Source: Centropus unirufus (lineage: Eukaryota > Chordata > Aves > Cuculiformes > Centropidae). Taken from it: a stretch of DNA of 64,000 nt. Below are positions 12,503 through 27,500 of this stretch, one piece after another (position 1 is the first letter of the stretch; each line of letters begins with the position of its first letter). Below the pieces are notes generated by a model. It made no database searches. It worked only from the letters and a program-made list of their open reading frames with translations, and was not told where the DNA came from. The stretch is from the NCBI GenBank assembly GCA_013397695.1, contig VYZI01000106.1, forward strand, positions 970,308 through 1,034,307, in the 5' to 3' direction. The translations under genes were made by a program, and so were the position numbers.

Positions 12503-15500
12503 CTAATTCCTTCTGACTTCTCTTCCCTTTAAGGGCTGGGGAGGCCGGTAGTTTCTCAGCAAGCAGCAGGCGACCTCATCCTCAGCAGTGCTCAGGAGGC
12601 TGCGGAATTTGGCCAGCTGCAATCAAAAGAGACATAAGGTTCAGCCGAAAACCCTCATGCTCATACTTATGAAAAAGAAAGTAGTAAATGTTAAAGATAC
12701 TTGTCACTTCTTTTCCACCAGAAATTACAGAACCATGTTTTTCTACAGCATGTGGAGAATGGCGATTACAGTATTTCTGTCCTTGCAAATGAAAAATTAC
12801 AACTGCCAAGAAAATCTCCCAAACTATATGTTAAAAAATGTAAATAAGGATTATTTGTTTCCTATATTCACATTTTGTTTTCCATCACCTAATCTAACCT
12901 AGAGGGAAATGAGGGTTTATAATTATTTTTTTTTTTAGTTTATAAATTTTTTTGGAGATTCTGGAATGTTTCATCCCCAAAATTAGATTTCTTATGTACA
13001 CCTGTGTACATTTTCTTGTTCAAAGAATATATTCACAATTAATCTGGAATATTAGATCTAGTTCTATAGGAAGCTGCTGTAATTAGTGGTTTTGATATAT
13101 TAAACATGCTTTCAAGTCAGAAGAGATTCCAATCATTTCCATTGTGGAAACGCAGAATGAGCAGGTATTCACACTTCAGTATAAGCTTCTCTGCTTAAGC
13201 GGACCTCACTGGAAACTCAGCTCAGAGCCCCATGTCTAAATCTTGGAAAATTCAAGTCTGAATTCTGACCTGAAATTTAGTATTTTGTCTAATTTATGCA
13301 CTTTTATTCCTTTCTAGGCTACAAAAAGTAGCACAAAAATAATTTCATTAGAACATTTAATTGTTCTGCACATAACATCTTAATTGCATTAAGAGTAAAT
13401 AAAAAGTTAATACTACTTTACTTCATTCTAAAGCTAGCATTTGTAATTCAGGGTAGGGTCCTTATGAGTTTCTAAAAATTTGAAATCTATTTTAATTGTT
13501 TTTCAACCTGAAAAGTGCATAAAAAGTCGCTAGCAGGCAGTGAAGTCCTGAAGAAATATAAACTTGACTAAAATTAAATCACAAACCAGTATAAGTCATG
13601 GTGATGTCTGATCAATCACAATGGTGGACATTACTGGAAACAAACACTGTTAGTTACATGCATGCTTATATTTATGAAAAAAGAGCACATTTATATCTTA
13701 ATATATAAAATAGACCTACAGTCTGTGAAAAATCACTAGTAAAGAATCACTGTATTTGACATAGTTTCCAATACCATGCCTTCCAAAATTGTTGCAATCA
13801 GCATCTGCACGGAGTACTTCAGATTTTAAATGTATTAACCCAAATAAGAACGTTGTAACCTGAACAACGGCTTGGCTTTGGGACAATCTTAGATTCATAT
13901 GCACTGCGGTAACTCTTACAAAACCAGGTTGTAAGGGAAGTGGGAAAGAGACACAGATCAGAAAAATGAACACACTGAGCAAACATATCAATTCAAACAG
14001 TTGCAAACAGAATTTGGAGCTTCCCGACTAACAAGCATCCCATCCAGTGAACTGGCTTAACATTTTGTGCAACGATTCAAGTCTGAGTATATGGCCTCAG
14101 AGTATTCTGAGGTATTGGTAATATTAATGGTGAACGAGATACAGACTGTGGTACAAAAATCTTAGGGTTTGCAGTAAGCCTAGAATGTTGATAACATATT
14201 GCAGGTGATGTGCTTATCAACATCCAATAAACAGTAGAAGCTAGGATCTGACTGGTCCAGTGCTTCGAGTGGGAAAAACTAAGATCATCAACCCACTGGG
14301 TGTCACTGTTGCAACATTAACGCATAGCACGAAGCTTAGCTTAACAAGAACTCTAAGAAACTTTTTTATGTGGTGCCACACTTTTCCTAAGATAGTCGAA
14401 CATAAACCCCAACATATTACAATTGTATTTGCTTTTCATTATTGTAGCTACTTCACCAAGTTTTACATATCTGGAACACAAGAAGAAATTTACCATTGAT
14501 CTGTCAAATAAAAATGCCAGCAAAGAAATCTGAGCAAGATATGCAAATAATCCAATGGAGTGAAATTCCAGGATACTTTAGCACCCCCAGAACCCTTTTT
14601 CTTTTTAATTAAGCTCCTCTTGTGTTATTTTTTATTGTTAATTTGTAGAGTATGCAGTTGTTTTGGGTTTTTTTAAATGCATAATAAGTAGCCGTTACGG
14701 CATTTATAATTTCAACTCTTACAAAACCAATATTTCTACAGTAGTGAAAAATCAAAGAATACCTGTTCAGAACAAACATTTATGGGTTCTCTCAAAACAA
14801 TCCAGATGACGCTCTCGAGAAGAGGTGGAACAGTGAGAGAGCCAAAGTAAGTCCAGTAGTCCAGGGACTTGGGAAGCAGACAGCTAGGGTCAAAGTTTGT
14901 GAATAGTGCCCTTTTACCCTGGAAATAATAAGACAAAGCTCATTGTGGTTTTAGATTAAAAATAGTCAGAAAATTATTTCTACACAAAGTTAAAAAGAAC
15001 GGGAAAAAATCGAGTATTTAAAACCAAGAAACTAAAATAAATAACGCCAAAGGAGGTAGGACTTTTTCCACCATGAAGTGGGCTGGCAACAACCTGGATG
15101 ATCACAGCAGGTGTCAGTGCCCTTCTGATGAGGTCTTACCTGTGTGACAGCTTTGCTGCCAGCAAGGATACCAAAGGCATTGTGTTAGCATAGGCTCCCT
15201 GTAGTTACAGAGGTCATGGGATCGAAGTTGGAAGAAGAGGTGAAAAATGTCAGACTTTCAATGTGGAATTGATGGGACTGGTGGGGTAACCTGATAGGTC
15301 CCTTGTGCTGCTACCTGCTCCTCTCCCTGCTTACACCACCCTGGCCAACCCATTACTATTCTCCCTGTTCCTGCTACCGGGCCAGAAATGCTTGTATGAA
15401 CCATGATGTTGTGAGTCTGGCTGATTTCTCTCAAACAATAGCTCATTTCTAACCCTGTACCTCAGTAAAACAGCAGAAGAAATCTTTTTCTGATTTCTTT

Positions 15501-18500
15501 CATAGCTTTGCAAAAAGTATGCTCTTCTGCTGTTAATATTTTAATAACACTAGATTTGTCAGAGGTTAGGTTCTGAGGAATTAGCTTTCCACTCTGATCT
15601 TTTACTGTATAAAAATTGTTTTTTGTCTGCTTTTTTTTCAAATTTACCTAACAAGAATGCTCCTAAAGTGTCCCAAATCAAAGTCAGATAGAGATAGATA
15701 GGAAACCAGGGGCAAAAACATGTGAAGGGGAAAGCAGTAGCAGCCAGGTTACCAAAAGAGAATGAAACAACAAAAGCAAGTCTTTAGTACTATTAGTCTA
15801 TTAGTCTATTAGTACTCTTTTAGAATCGTCTGTTCACCTTGATTCTGATGGTGTCCAAGTGGTCAGTAATCTTCTTCAGCTGAAGGTTGCATTCACCAAT
15901 CTATTAACAACAGGTAAAAAAGGAACACTTGAGGTCCGGAGAAAATTAGCAAAAAAAAATTGTCAAAAAGCAAATGAATAGGGAAATTGTTTTGTATAAC
16001 TTAGGCGATGTGAGTTCTCATGGATTTCATGAGTACGAGCCTGTGACTAGCTGTTCCTTAGCAATAATACTGGGTGTAAAGAATATCCACTCCCTTGCTC
16101 ACAGTATTTATTCTGGTTACTCAGTAATTCTTTCAGCTATAAAAGACCCACAAGCTTTACATTGTAGGGAAATTAAAGCAATTTACTTTTCATGTAGGAT
16201 TATTCCATTTCAGGCTTATATCTGAAAATTAAATTGCTTAAAACAGTGAAAACATCTTTTTTACATAGACCAAGCAGAATTTGTCTGCTAAGAAATCCAG
16301 TAAAACTTTTCTTGAATCATTATAATGAAAACTGGAAAGACAGAATTACTGAAGCTGTTCTTTGCATTTACTGAGTGTAACAGCTCCCTGACTGCACATG
16401 CAGCAGCACCAGTACCAGCAGTGCCCAGGAAGCTGTGGCAGACAGACAGAAATTACAGATTTGAAGACCTATCCTTTGTCATGGCTTGTATGAATTCTCC
16501 ATCTGCTCCTTTGTACAGTAGCCAACGAAGCTCCTGCAAGAGCTGAATTTCTTTTTAGAACAGGTGCAGGAACCAAAAAGGTACATAATGATTACAAGGA
16601 AATTCTACAGATTCAGAGGTGACGTGGATTTTTTTCCAGTTTTCAAAAGAAACTATCAGAAACAAACTGCTACAGAACCATTTGAACCCAATCAGATCAC
16701 CCTCCTAAGGAAACCTGTTAGTCAAGGACAAGTTATTGGGACCTGTGCAGGGGCAGCTGAATGAAGTTTCACATCTGATGTTGTACAGAAATGCAGCCCA
16801 GGCAAACTGAAGAGTTTCATTATTTTGAAAATCTATTAATCTCATATTTATAATCTTCAAGAAAGTACATCTTTCTACGTTGGAAAGTAAACAGTGTGAA
16901 GGAAAAAAAATTATTTCTTACCCATATAAAACAAATCTCTCCTTAGCAATAGTCATATGTGCTTTTAGTAGGAGGGTTAAGGCGTTCTTTTCTTACCTTC
17001 AGAAATACAGCCATGACTGCTAATCCATCTGGCTGACACGCTGCCTCAACAAAACTGGAATACTTTTCTGAGTTCCAGTGGACCACATGAAGCTGAAAAG
17101 CAAGAAACACAGACAGTATCAACTCCCGCTGAACACGAGTAGTGACAAATTAATACTACAGCTTTACTGGGTTTGATATTCTGCATCATTCTTTTGTATT
17201 CAGAGCCATTCAGTTTTCTAAATGCAAATATTTAACAAAATTGATAAATAATGTTCACACAAATGGCGCAAGCATTTCCAGTGGCTGGGATTGTTCAAAA
17301 GTTAGCAGCAATCAGCACACCACAGTGCCTGGCAAACTGCTATTGGGTCCCCAGATTTCAAATACAGAAGCTAAGACAAGATACCCCGTGGTTATATAAC
17401 TAAGGCTTTAAAATCCATTTTTAGCAGAGCTGATTTTAAAAAGTGATTGAAAATCATGAGGATGTCATGAGTCTTTTGCTCCTCTTTTTTCTTAATCAAG
17501 CTTTCAGTAACATTAATCAGCGACATAAATATCTAGGAAGCAAGCAGAGGAGCATACGTTAAACTTGCACTGACTCCCTTACTCTTGTTCAGTTTAAGGT
17601 GAACATCAAAACTTCATTTTGATACATTCCAAATGTCATTTTCTCTGATTAGTAGAAGTTAGGAACTTAGGGGCAGCTTGATTATCTCAGGTTTGAGCAT
17701 TTGCATTTCCAGCATGCTTTGTTCTGGAGTTATCCTGCAGTAGTTGCTTAAGCAGCTTAAAGACACCCTCCAGCCAGGTGGGGAAAGGGAAAACCCACGA
17801 TGACCCCCATACCACCCAATCACTCTTGCTAAGGCAGGTTTGCTAAATTCTGGTCACGCTCTGCAGTGGGAGCTCCTGGATCCCAGGAAGTGCCAGGACA
17901 TTCGTTCCAGCCTTGAGCCGTGGTCACACTGCCAAGCTGGAGGGAGCACAAACACTCACACAGCACTTAAGACTAAGTACTTCACAAACATTAATTACTC
18001 TCACAAGTCCTCGGTCCATTAGTAAATCCTACTACTCGTAGTTTCTAGATAAGGAAAGAGAGGGTCAGAAACAGGGCATGGGATTGGCTTTTCTAAAATT
18101 GGTGACCATCTTTTCAGACTTTGAACATTACTCTTTAGAAGTCCTGAAAAGCAGCTTCTCTGACTGACTTTAAATGGAATGGACTCTTAAAAAAAGGCTT
18201 CCTTTTGGAATACAGCTCTTCAAGACCCCAAAAGGCAGAGCAATTTAGGAAAGCTGGAACTTGCTTTAATGGCTTTTTTATGGGAAGCAAAACAGCTGCA
18301 CGGTTGAAATAGGGATCTAGGAGTGGGAAGTTTTTTACTCTAATCTCAATCCTTCCCTAACCTCTATGAGTTTTAGTTTTCCATGTCTGTAAAACAGAGT
18401 TGTTACTTGGTGTTGCAGGGTATAATTAATGTTTGTTAAGCTCTTGGACTCTAACGTGCTGAAACATGACTTCCTGCAAGTAAGGAATCCTGCTGAAATT

Positions 18501-21500
18501 AAGGATAATAACAATATATGCTCACAATGAAACACATGCTGGCTCACAGTTTCAGAGATCCTTGAATCAAAGTTGCTAAAAATGTTATGATTTAAACTAG
18601 GAGGAAAACTGATTTGACTAAACCATTCTCAGATGCACTACTATCCTGGAGCTCAAGTCACCTGAACCACTCACTATTAGAAATTCATAAGAGCTACATC
18701 GAACAACTCTTAAACAATTACATTTTTACATACACAAAAAGGAAACAGATACTCTCAGTCAGAATTGACTTTTATTGTGTTTTTTTTTAAAAAAGCAAAA
18801 AAACAATAAAGAAAAAAAAGCAAGATTCCCACAACTAAACAAAACCCTCTCCCACTCCCTTATAGCTTTCTCATGTCTTCCCCTCCTTTCCCAGTCCCCC
18901 ATCCACCAAACCCCAAAACACACAGAGCTGTGAAACACTTTTGGGTACAGCCCCATTCTCAATGGCTTTGTGACTTCTGCTTAAGGAATATATCCCGTCT
19001 TACCACCGCTCTGTCACTCCAGCTTGTGAAGAGACCTTGATCAGACCATACGTTGTCACAAAGAATGGAGCCATGGATCCTTTTTGCCTCCTGGTTGGCT
19101 TGGGGGGCTGAATCTTGCCATTTTCTTTACCTGCACACCAATTCTTTCTTCGACTCAGTCAGTGTTTTTTCTTGAAATCTTACAAATCTTCCTTATGAAG
19201 GTGAGCACTGAAACCATCTTCACGTCTCCTTCTGACGTAATTTTTTTGTGTGTGTGAACAGCACTCAGAAGCCTTGAGCTTAATTCTGCGTTTCTTATCC
19301 CAAAGCCAAAGTGACATCTAGAGAGCTTCTTGTGGAGGGTTACCCAACCAACAGGTAACAGAAAGGTTTTTAGACTGGCTACAAATTCAGAGATATTTTC
19401 TCCTTCCATTTGGTTTCTTAGATGGGAAACATACATATTTTCTCAGCTAGAAATTTGGTTTTGGTACTTAATGGTTTTAAAGCACCTCTATTAATTCTTT
19501 ACATTCCATCTCACCTGGTTCCTGTGGAAAACATAAGCCTTTAAACACTGCAAATGTCACTTTTCCACATTAGTGTTAGAAAACTGTTTTTTTTCTCTGA
19601 CCACTATCTCTTACAGCATTTTCAGAAAAATCCGATCACACCACTGTACACACATATCTTTTTTTTCTTCTTTAATATTATGTCTTTTATTTTTCTGTTA
19701 ACATTTACTTTTTATGTTTTTTTTAACCCCAGAAAAATCTTCACTGTCTGAAATACATATTGTTAAAGATCAGTCTTACCAAAATACTCCATGTTACCTC
19801 CATTTGCAAAGAGGATTCACATGCTGAATACTTTTCACTACAGGGTACTGAAACACTCCGAAGGAGGCAGAGCAGGAGTGAACTCTCCATGCCAGAGCAG
19901 ATTGTGCCCTCCTCCACTGAAACCCAGCACCTCCACAGACAGCTGGCACCACACAGATGATAAGGTGCAGAATGCACCACAAAATGCAACACTTCTAAGT
20001 CATGCCTAAATTTTACACTACACAGGCCCCAGATCAACTAAACCTGTGGTTTGTAACTGAAGCTGACTTTGAAAATATTCTCCAAGGAAGAGACAATGAA
20101 ACCCAAAGTTTAAAATAACTCTTGACATTAACTCTTGCTCTTGTCAAGCTCTTGTCTTCCATACTCCTTTTTTAATCCTCTCCAAAGCTTTCAGTTGTGT
20201 TTTTTTTGTGAGCAAGGACACACAACACTCCAGGAAGACCCCTTGTCTTTTGTTAAAATTGGGGAAGGATGAAAGGTGGGAAGAGGGGGGGCAACATTAT
20301 TCTTACAATAGAAAACTAGTCACAAGCGCAGAGGTAAAGGTGACTCCATGTAAAGCCTTACCTCTGCCGCATACTTCATCCCATCCACTGCGTGCTCAGA
20401 ACCAGCTTCATCGTTGGACCCCCAATGGAAGTGAATCTGGCGCAGCCTGTAGGTCCCACTCAGTGGCCCCCCAGTCAGCACTGGAAACCCAAGCAGAGGA
20501 AAAGGCTTCACTGCAGGAATGGGAACTGCTACCTACATCCTCTAACCTCACACCAGACGGCAGTCTTCAGACAATCCCCTTCTCAAAAGCTGTCTCAGGT
20601 GGCTTCTCATTTCTTTGATGTACTACAGGAACCCTAACTTGCCCAGGATATGAATTTCTGAATTGCATTTATGTGTAGATTAGTGATTTATGGCCCACTA
20701 AAGAGTCTGTAATTATCACCAGGTTTGTCCTGCTAAGGTCTACCTATTTCACAGAAGATAGGAAAATATTTTTATTTTGCAAGTGGTTTCTTCTCTCAAA
20801 TGTTTTTAAAATAATCGCTCTTAAGCTTAAAATGTAAGTTTTATGAATAAAGAAGAGGATCAGAAAATTATAATGTGAACAGACTTCCTTCTCCTCTCTG
20901 AAATTTGGATGAAAGTAGGTCAAACTTAAAAACATTTTCAAGGTACTTTCTATCATTTGGAAGTATATTCAGTTACATCAGATTGAGGGCCGAGAAAAAG
21001 GAGCACATATTAGCACAAATACAATGCAGCCAACACTACAAATGCACTGTACAATAGCAATATTACTGGAACTTAATTAGGTATTTATTTCAAATTAACA
21101 TGTATATTGGTGGGATTTTCATTGTTTTGCTTTTGCAAGTGCTCAGCTTTTGCTAATCAGAGTTGAAAACAAACCATCTCTGCAGAGACTTGAATATGAA
21201 CCACATGCAGAAAGGTTACTTATTCACCACAAAACACATCACCCCACTCTTCCCAACTCCATATCTCCTCCGAGGGTTTGGGAATTAGTCTAAGACTTTT
21301 TACTGGCTCATTATAGAGATTTTATGGGAAAGAATAGAAACATTAAACAGATGGGTTTTAAATTAAGGGCACTGGGGAGCACAAGAGTCATTTTTTTCTC
21401 CTAGGTTTAATGAAAAACCTAAACTTTGTAAGGAATAAAATACCATCAGATAAAGATAAAAGAATTTCTTAAGTTGCCTCTCTGCTAACACAAGTAGCCT

Positions 21501-24500
21501 GGCTAATGAAATAGAAACAAATCTGTTTATCTGTGGGGAGAAATATTTGACCTCCTTAAAACTTCAACTCAAAACCCATGCTTTTACAAAGCTTATAAAC
21601 CTAGTGAACAAAAGGGATGGGGATGTGGCACTCATTAAATACATCTCTCCTTTCAAGGGCTGAAAACTTGGAGGCAAATGATCCACCACAACATGTAAAC
21701 ATTACTCTTTTTACTGGCTGAGGGAAAACAATTATGTAGAAATGCATCAGCATTCAATGAAACACTTCTAAAAAATGTGGAAAACGGCCTGATGATATAT
21801 TTGTGCCACATCATCAGTGATGGTAAAACTCGGCCCTTCCAACAGTAAATAAAGAAGGGGTCTGTCAGAGGCAGTGTATTTGAGGCAAATACCAGCATCT
21901 CTAAAAAGAGGTAGAAGAGGAGGTCTTTGAAACATCAACGGACCAATTTCAGAGAATGGAGGTAATGCAGTACCCAAGAGGATAAAAAGAATTACACAAA
22001 CAGTTAGGCTTCACAGACTAGTTTCAGTGCTGGACAAACTGAAGAAACAGCTCATATGGAAGTTACTTAATAATATATTAAAAGATGCTAATGTATTTAG
22101 TACCAATTACTAGGGTTTTTTTTCTTTTTTTCATAATACCACCCTATGCCAGGAGTGTTTACTTCACAGGGGTGCCCCAGTGGCCAAATTTGGGCCCTAG
22201 AAAATTCAGTATTTTTAGATCAATGACCTGAAAGAAAACAAAAACAATACTAATAAAGTTTGTCAGTGCCAAATATTAGGGGAAGTAGTGAATAACTTAG
22301 TTTATGGATGCAAAGGATATGAATTATTTGAGAAGTAGTGCGTGATGATGGTCAAAATATAAAGCCATGTATGTGGACTAAATAATCTAGTACATCCATA
22401 GAAGATACGGAGTCTGCTAAAGGAGACTGGGGATTACATTGTTAATTATCTGATCAGTACCTGTCAGTGCTTTGCCATAATGTGAGCTATATCCTTGGAG
22501 ACACGGCCTGAGGAAAGCAGCAAGAAGCAGATCACATAACCACTGCTTTGGTGGTCTACAGAAATAACGTATTCAGGCCCTGTCACTTCATAGATGGAGT
22601 CAGAAAGTGGAAGAGCTTCTTGGTGCATATGTGTTTAGTACTTTTGGCAAAAAAAGAGGCGTTTAAAGGCTGAGTTGATCCCCAGAAACAAAGTGTGATT
22701 TTGATTTTTAAAATTGTGAGGGTAATTAATAATTAGAACAACTTACCAAAGGCTGTGGTAGGTTCATCATCACTGGAAATTTTGAAATCAAGATTGTATG
22801 TTTTTCTAAGAGATGTGCTTTAGTTCACCCACGCCTACCAGGCTTGAAGCAGAGATTAATTCTGGGACGTCCCGTGGCATCTGACACACACGAGGTCAGA
22901 CCAGATCACTGATGGTCAGCTGATGGCTTTCAGGCAACATCCAATGTTGCTTGTATTGATAGGAAATTTAAGAATTAAACTAAGACTGTCTGGGAAAGCA
23001 GAGTATGATATTTTTTCCATCTAGATCTTACCCTGTTGCCGCTATACGGGAATATTTCCCCAGGACTAAAGGACAGGCTGAACATAAAATTATTCATCTA
23101 CTGGCTTGGACCCTTGTGAATGCACTACATAAGCCTGGATCCTCAGCTAAGCCTGACACAACCATGAGAAGATTTTATTGCTTGTAGAAAGTGCAGTCCC
23201 ACAGTTTCCAAGCTAGGTGTGCTGATTTTCCTACTATCCAAGAGAAGGTTTTAAAGAGGAAGGCACTAACATTACAAAGACTGCTAAATCAGAGAACTTC
23301 AAAATAAGAATTACGGCTTGCAAAAATGAAAGCTACGTACTCCTAGAAAAGACTGGGACAATACCAGTTTTAGGAGAAGAAAAGGGATGATTTTGGATAT
23401 GTTTAATTTGTTTTGTATTGGCTCTTTCCTGACACAAAATGTCCAGGTATGGATTATAAAAAAGGAAAAATTATATAACCAAACCTGTAGCTAAAGTCAG
23501 ATAAGAGACTTGAGCGATTCAGTTGGAATGAACCTGTAATGAGACACAAAGGATTCATCTGAAGTGAGAGAGAGCAGCATTTGAAAAATAGTACACAACA
23601 TTTCAAACGGGGAGACTGGGCCTCTGGCTGGGATGGATCAAACCAGTCCTGTGAAAAGGGAGTCCTAGTGCTTTTTGAGAAATGCAAACTTGTGTCCAAT
23701 ATGTTCCCACTTTGTATCATGCTGAAAGTCAGGGAAAAAAGTAACCTCACCTGGAGGAGCAAAGGTTTACTGGTTATGAGGAGTTCATACCCAGCAGTGA
23801 GACATGCCCAAGCTGTATGCATTCAGGAAACAGTGGAAGAAGACACAGTGCAGCAGGAGTGGAACAAACCTGATTTGTTGACGGTGTCATCAAACTCAAC
23901 ACTGGTGGAGTGCCCGTTGTTAAGGATGATTTTAGCAGAAGTTGGATCATAATTTGGATGTAGAGGACGTAGAGAGGGATCATACTTGGTTTCCTCAGTT
24001 TTGATGTCAATGGGTGATTGGCGGTCTCCATTAGCAACAGGAAAAACCTCCTTCCAGCGGGCAGGCCCTGCAATGCATTGGAGGAGGAGTTTAAATTGAT
24101 AGCAATGCCCTGCTTTATACAAAAGAAGATGTCACTTGAATTCTTCTTGCTTGCATGTTTAAACTCAGAAAGGGTGTATCAGAAAAGCACAGATCAAAAT
24201 ATTCAGCTACTTTTGCTGTACCAGTTTGCATCAGCAGATTTCAGGACTCCTTTATCTACCTTACAGGGTATATCTAACTTTTGAACAAAGCCATATGCAG
24301 CAGGTATATTTTAATTATTCACAGTTAAGACTCAACTATGCACATGACATATACAACAAATGCTCTTTCAAATCAAGGACTCTGTATCCAATAGGCACTG
24401 TACCCCAATAATTTTTTGGACATGCTGTTCTTACCAAATAGCATATCTGATTATGTCTTCAAGGACTACCTTATGTATCCAGAATCCCTGCATTATTGGG

Positions 24501-27500
24501 TTTTTTATATACTATAGTCATTGACTTAAAAAACCCTTGGGACATATCTTCTACCAATTATGCTGAATTATATGGGGAAATGTCAAAAAAAGATAATAAG
24601 GCTGAACAGTGAATGGGCTCTCCTCAGGCCTGTAACTGGAGCATCGCTGCACAAGTGATCACCTCCCAGTGCATCAATCCTGCAAGCCAGCTGTCACAGC
24701 ATCAGAGAGAGTATCATCCTTGAACCACAAAGTCTACATGCAAATACACACATGCTAGTAAAGCGCTGACAAAAGAACCAAAGAACAGGAACACTCAATA
24801 CACTGGCACCTGCATGAGGTTTGGATTTCTACCACCTCTTACTGCTAAATGACAGATCTTCAAGACACAGACTTGCACCACCATTCACAATAGTTAGCAT
24901 GAAATTAAAACGCTAAGGAATCTGTTAATAAATATTAGTAATCTCAACTTAACCTTCCTCTTCCTCTCTCCATGGAAGCTAAGCCAAAAGGCAGCTGAAA
25001 AGTACTGTCTCTATAAATCAACAACATGGATACGAGAAAAATGGCAAATGTCATTCTAAAACAGCAAGAAAGGCTTCACAGATGTGTCAGTTCTTATCTA
25101 GCAAACATGAAAAAGTCCTTAATAACAATATAGGTGCCCTTCTTGAACCATAGTTGAATAATAAACAATGTGTAAGGAGGCCATAGAGTTAAAACAGGAA
25201 CAGTTGTTTGTTTGGGGAATGTGTTCTGTAAAGACGGCAAATAAAGTTTAAGATGGGAAAGAGGGTAAGGTAAGGGAAAACTGAAAAGTCTGCAGGGCTA
25301 ATGATCTTTCAGTATTAAAAAGAGCATAGCATTTGTTTTTCCTCCAGGCTTATCATGGGTAAGAAGCCCAATAAATCAACTAGGAGAGAATGGATATAAG
25401 AAAGATTTAAATAAGAGCATCAGAAACTGATCTTGTAAAATTTGCATCACTGGAAATCCTGATAATTTCCTACACTGAAGGTAACTGATCTCAGTCCAAA
25501 AATATGCCTGTTGTTTTTTTGTCTTTCTGCATAGCTTAAGTTATGACACAATGACAACAAAGGATTAAAAAGTATTAAGTTGTGATTAATAGCCTAACAT
25601 CAAAAGCTGTCAGATAGTTTTCTCTTCTTGACTTCAGTAGAAGCGAACATAGCCCAGAAGCTCACAGGTGCTAAAATAACCCAAGTGTCTCAGCAGTAAA
25701 TCAGGGAGGGAATGTCCCACAGTGTCGTGGGGAAGCAGCTTGCACAGCCACCTGGGCAGAGCCTGACTTTCTTCTGAGCAGCACTGAAAAATGGAAGAGG
25801 GAATGAGTAGCTTGTAAAGACCAATCTAAGACTTAAAGCTCTCAGGTAGAACAAAGGCAAAGGCCTTCAGTCATGAGTTTTTTAAAAAGTCTTTTTGCTA
25901 AATGACTTCATTAACTAAACTTATTAAGCAAACATCTTCTAAGGCAGAAGATTTCAGTCCTAATGGTTTGAAGTATAAAGCAGTTCAAACTTTTTCACAC
26001 CTCACAAATGGCCATCAAAACATTTCAATATTTTAATTGCATACAGTTTAGCATATGATATAATTGTAATTGTGTTTGGATCCTTGTACCTTGTAGTTAG
26101 AGATGAACTGTACAATTTTATCAACTGAAGAAGCACCACTCCGTCATTTATACCTAACTAAATGCTGCCATTTATGATGATGCTTATGATGCATATGATG
26201 CTTAGAAAGAGCTTATTCATACTTAATTGTAATGCTTAGGTTTTTATGAAGCTGAGGAATGACAAATACATGTATATGCTTAACTTCTTAACCCTATTGC
26301 TCCATCTCAGCAATAACCAAGATTTAGGACAAAAAAAATGGAACCATCTGCTGTGAAGATTGCATGCCTTTATATTGGAGACAGAGTTACTAAATGTGAT
26401 GCACACTTCTCTCACTTTTACTCTTGCTACTTACAGCACCCACCAGCACTACATACACCCAGTTCATGAACTAGATCTCCAAAGGAAGGCAGCTATGAGT
26501 AAGTCAGGAAATAAACCTTGCTGTAGCACCTAAGAGTCGTGCTCTTTTACCCAGCTGGAGGTAAAGTTCTATCAAAAAACTAAACTAATTTCAAGAAATC
26601 CAAGAGTAGATATCACAGAATATGGTTCAGTTGTGGTGAGTCTCTATACCTGCATAGAGTACATACTTAAAAGGGATATTTTTTTTACAATTTGTTATAA
26701 TATGCAGAAAGTTTATTAATTTGCTATGGTCTGACTTTTGCAGGATCACATCCTGATTTATTCCCCAAAAAAAACCACTGCCCAGCTTATCATATACAAA
26801 ATGATTAAATTTATAAAGTTAGGTTAGCGAGAAATTTACTTGCACATTAACTTAAAGTAAGATTAGCTCTAATAAAAGAATTGTAAACTCATAATTGGTA
26901 AAATTAAGTGCTGTTTTTTTCAACAGTCATCAAAATTACATAATTATTCTCAGGGAGGAAAAATTTAAGGCATTTATATCCCTTTTTATTTATAAAATGG
27001 CTCAGTGTGATAGTTGTAACAAGATTCGTTTTTACACAAAAATATAATACATGCTAGTACTTTCCATATATTCTAATAAACAATTTGTAAACTGAAGACA
27101 ATTGATTCCCAGATTGCCCTCTAACTGAGGCATTTTCCCTGTTAAATAAGAGAATTGTCTCTGTGAAGGAGTGAGAACACTCCCCTCTTCACAGGAACCT
27201 TGAGCAGCTAAGAAAAGCATGTTTCGTGCATACTGAAGTCAGTTTTCAAGATACTTAAGCACCAACAAAACTGTGAGGCAAGAAAAGTGGCAAGAAAGCA
27301 AAGGTCGAGGTTTGCATAGAAATAAAATAACTCCACTTTGCATTTTAGAAATACACAAGTCAAAGGAGGGGAGAACATTTAGTTCTGTGAAAACCAGTCA
27401 GACCATGTCCTTATACAAAGTTATTCCATATATGCAGTCATATATGTATAATATTTGACAGTTTATGCGCAGAATGATTTGTGTTGCAGTTGTTATTGCC

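Noticed and set aside
20208..20618. 136-codon plus-strand open frame
   Set aside because: It lies antisense to CA13 exon 3 and has a GTG start; it is a shadow of the real exon.
22840..22930. CR1-like phrase 'gaggtcagaccagatcactgatggtc'
   Set aside because: Too short and isolated to assign; no flanking CR1 blocks.
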